Of a stretch of 64,000 bases of DNA, positions 63,286-64,000 are shown one piece after another (the stretch's first letter is position 1; each line of letters starts with the position of its first letter). Both the position numbers and the translations under genes were made by a program. This DNA comes from Eutrigla gurnardus (lineage: Eukaryota > Chordata > Actinopteri > Perciformes > Triglidae): positions 10,385,335-10,449,334 of the forward strand of contig OY741284.1 of assembly GCA_963514095.1 (NCBI GenBank), written 5' to 3'. The notes under the pieces were generated by a model. That model was given only the letters and a program-made list of their open reading frames with translations. It did not search any database and was not told the DNA's origin.

Positions 63286-63603
63286 CTGGAAGCGGTTAGC
63301 TTAGCTTAACATAAAGACTGGTAGCATGGGGAAAGGATTTCTCGGCGAAAAGTTAACTTTTTGTGCTTTTTTTTTTGTTTGTTTACGGATTTAACATGTT
63401 AATTAGTGAGCTTAGAGTTGTTGTTGTTGGGCTTATTTGTGAACTTTGGACAGAGCTAGGGTAGCTGTTTGCCACTGTTTTTTAGCCATTTTAAGCCGAA
63501 AGCTAATCGCCTCCTTGCTCAAGCTTTAAGAGAGTGGTATCGATCTTCTAATCATCTTCGGCAAGTAAACAAATAAGTAAGTGTATTTCCCCAAATTTCT
63601 AGC
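63286..63603. repeat. Long copy of the percomorph TTAGCTTAGC foldback-type repeat
   Basis: It starts TTAGCTTAGCTTAACATAAA, GACTGG. It contains TTTAACATGTTAATTAGTGA and ends with GAGAGTGGTATCGATCTTCT and the AAGTGTATTTCCCCAAATTT block. These parts occur in this order in the common fish element. It is the most complete copy in the window. Confidence 0.7.
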
Positions 63604-63609
63604 TTTTAC

Positions 63610-63735
63610 TTTCAACGTCCAGTGTGTACGATTTAGCGGCATCTAGCGATGAGGTTGCAGACAACCAACCCCTCCCTGTCCAAGCGTGTCTGAGAATTAC
63701 AGTGGCCTTTATGTACAAACATGGAGGTGTATAAC
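63610..63735. repeat. Dispersed teleost repeat (CCAGTGTGTACGATTTAG family)
   Basis: GTCCAGTGTGTACGATTTAG is followed by GGCATCTAGCGATGAGGTTG, then CCCTCCCTGTCCAAGCGTGT and an ACAGTGGCCTTTATG stretch. This is a familiar high-copy fish sequence. Confidence 0.65.
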
Positions 63736-64000
63736 ATTTTTCTTGAATCAGCAGTGGACTTCTTTTAGATGTACCAACTCTATTTGAAGCAGTCATGATA
63801 TTAGGAAGTTCAGGGATGTGGGTCACCAATCATTACACATTCAGCACTGTGCGTCACCACTCTCCATTTACCGATTGGCCCCGGCTTCCAGCTGGCTCTC
63901 AGCCGATTGCTTTTCAAACTAATATCCCGACGACAGAGCTTGCGAGGGAGACCATGTTTGAAACTCACTTACGGAACATTAGCGCGGGCATTAATATGAT

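Larger units (their letters stand above)
49899..64000 (+). other. tmtc2: Intron 1 of tmtc2 (incomplete)
   Basis: No protein-coding exon or RNA gene was recognised in these 14 kb. It holds simple repeats (51101-51135, 51286-51311, 52922-52956), several dispersed percomorph repeats and a 311-bp direct duplication, all listed separately. The stretch 53180-53520 has a repeat-like feel (GGAGCAGGTGTGTAGTGGGT) but was not classified. The presence of conserved non-coding elements is likely in such an intron but cannot be shown without comparison. Confidence 0.6.

Overview
Organism: this is vertebrate nuclear DNA, almost certainly a percomorph (spiny-rayed) teleost. Six multi-exon genes with GT-AG introns encode proteins that align closely with vertebrate families, the window is rich in CA/GT microsatellites, and it carries several dispersed repeats I recognise as typical of percomorph genomes (for example the TTAGCTTAGCATAAAGACTGG family). 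No prokaryotic feature, CRISPR array or viral gene was seen.  Layout: (1) 1-6960, minus strand: a tetraspanin closest to TSPAN11, running off the left edge, with three complete coding exons, part of a fourth and a probable non-coding first exon. (2) 9559-11184, plus: an intact intronless TRIM E3 ligase (RING, B-boxes, coiled coil, PRY-SPRY) of the fish bloodthirsty-related/TRIM21-like type. (3) 14328-22227, plus: prmt8, ten coding exons, 405 residues. (4) 31015-23415, minus: cracr2a, long form (EF-hands, coiled coil, disordered linker, Rab GTPase), seventeen coding exons, 814 residues, tail-to-tail with prmt8. (5) 34127-32632, minus: ccdc59, four exons, 260 residues. (6) 34667-42880, plus: mettl25, twelve exons, 577 residues, head-to-head with ccdc59 across a 539 bp shared promoter interval. 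(7) 49816-49898, plus: first coding exon of tmtc2 in a CpG-rich promoter; the remaining 14 kb appears to be its first intron. The other long gene-free stretches are 6961-9400, 11354-14327, 31016-32631 and 43080-49440.  How the genes relate: they are unrelated single-copy vertebrate genes, not an operon or pathway. PRMT8 and CRACR2A are neighbours on human 12p13, while CCDC59-METTL25-TMTC2 are neighbours on human 12q21, so the window joins two blocks that are separate on human chromosome 12.  Most notable observations: a mettl25 intron that opens with an (AC)n tract at the donor and closes with a (GT)n tract at the acceptor, able to pair across the intron; a 30-nt mettl25 micro-exon whose acceptor is preceded by 19 consecutive A; loss of the position-12 glutamate in the usually canonical EF-hand of cracr2a; a 15-bp perfect hairpin in the cracr2a 3' UTR with a competing alternative stem; GT tracts at both ends of prmt8 intron 5; and two tandem-repeat loci. 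Splice sites and starts were placed by eye from reading frame, GT/AG signals and remembered vertebrate homologues. No alignment or expression data were available.
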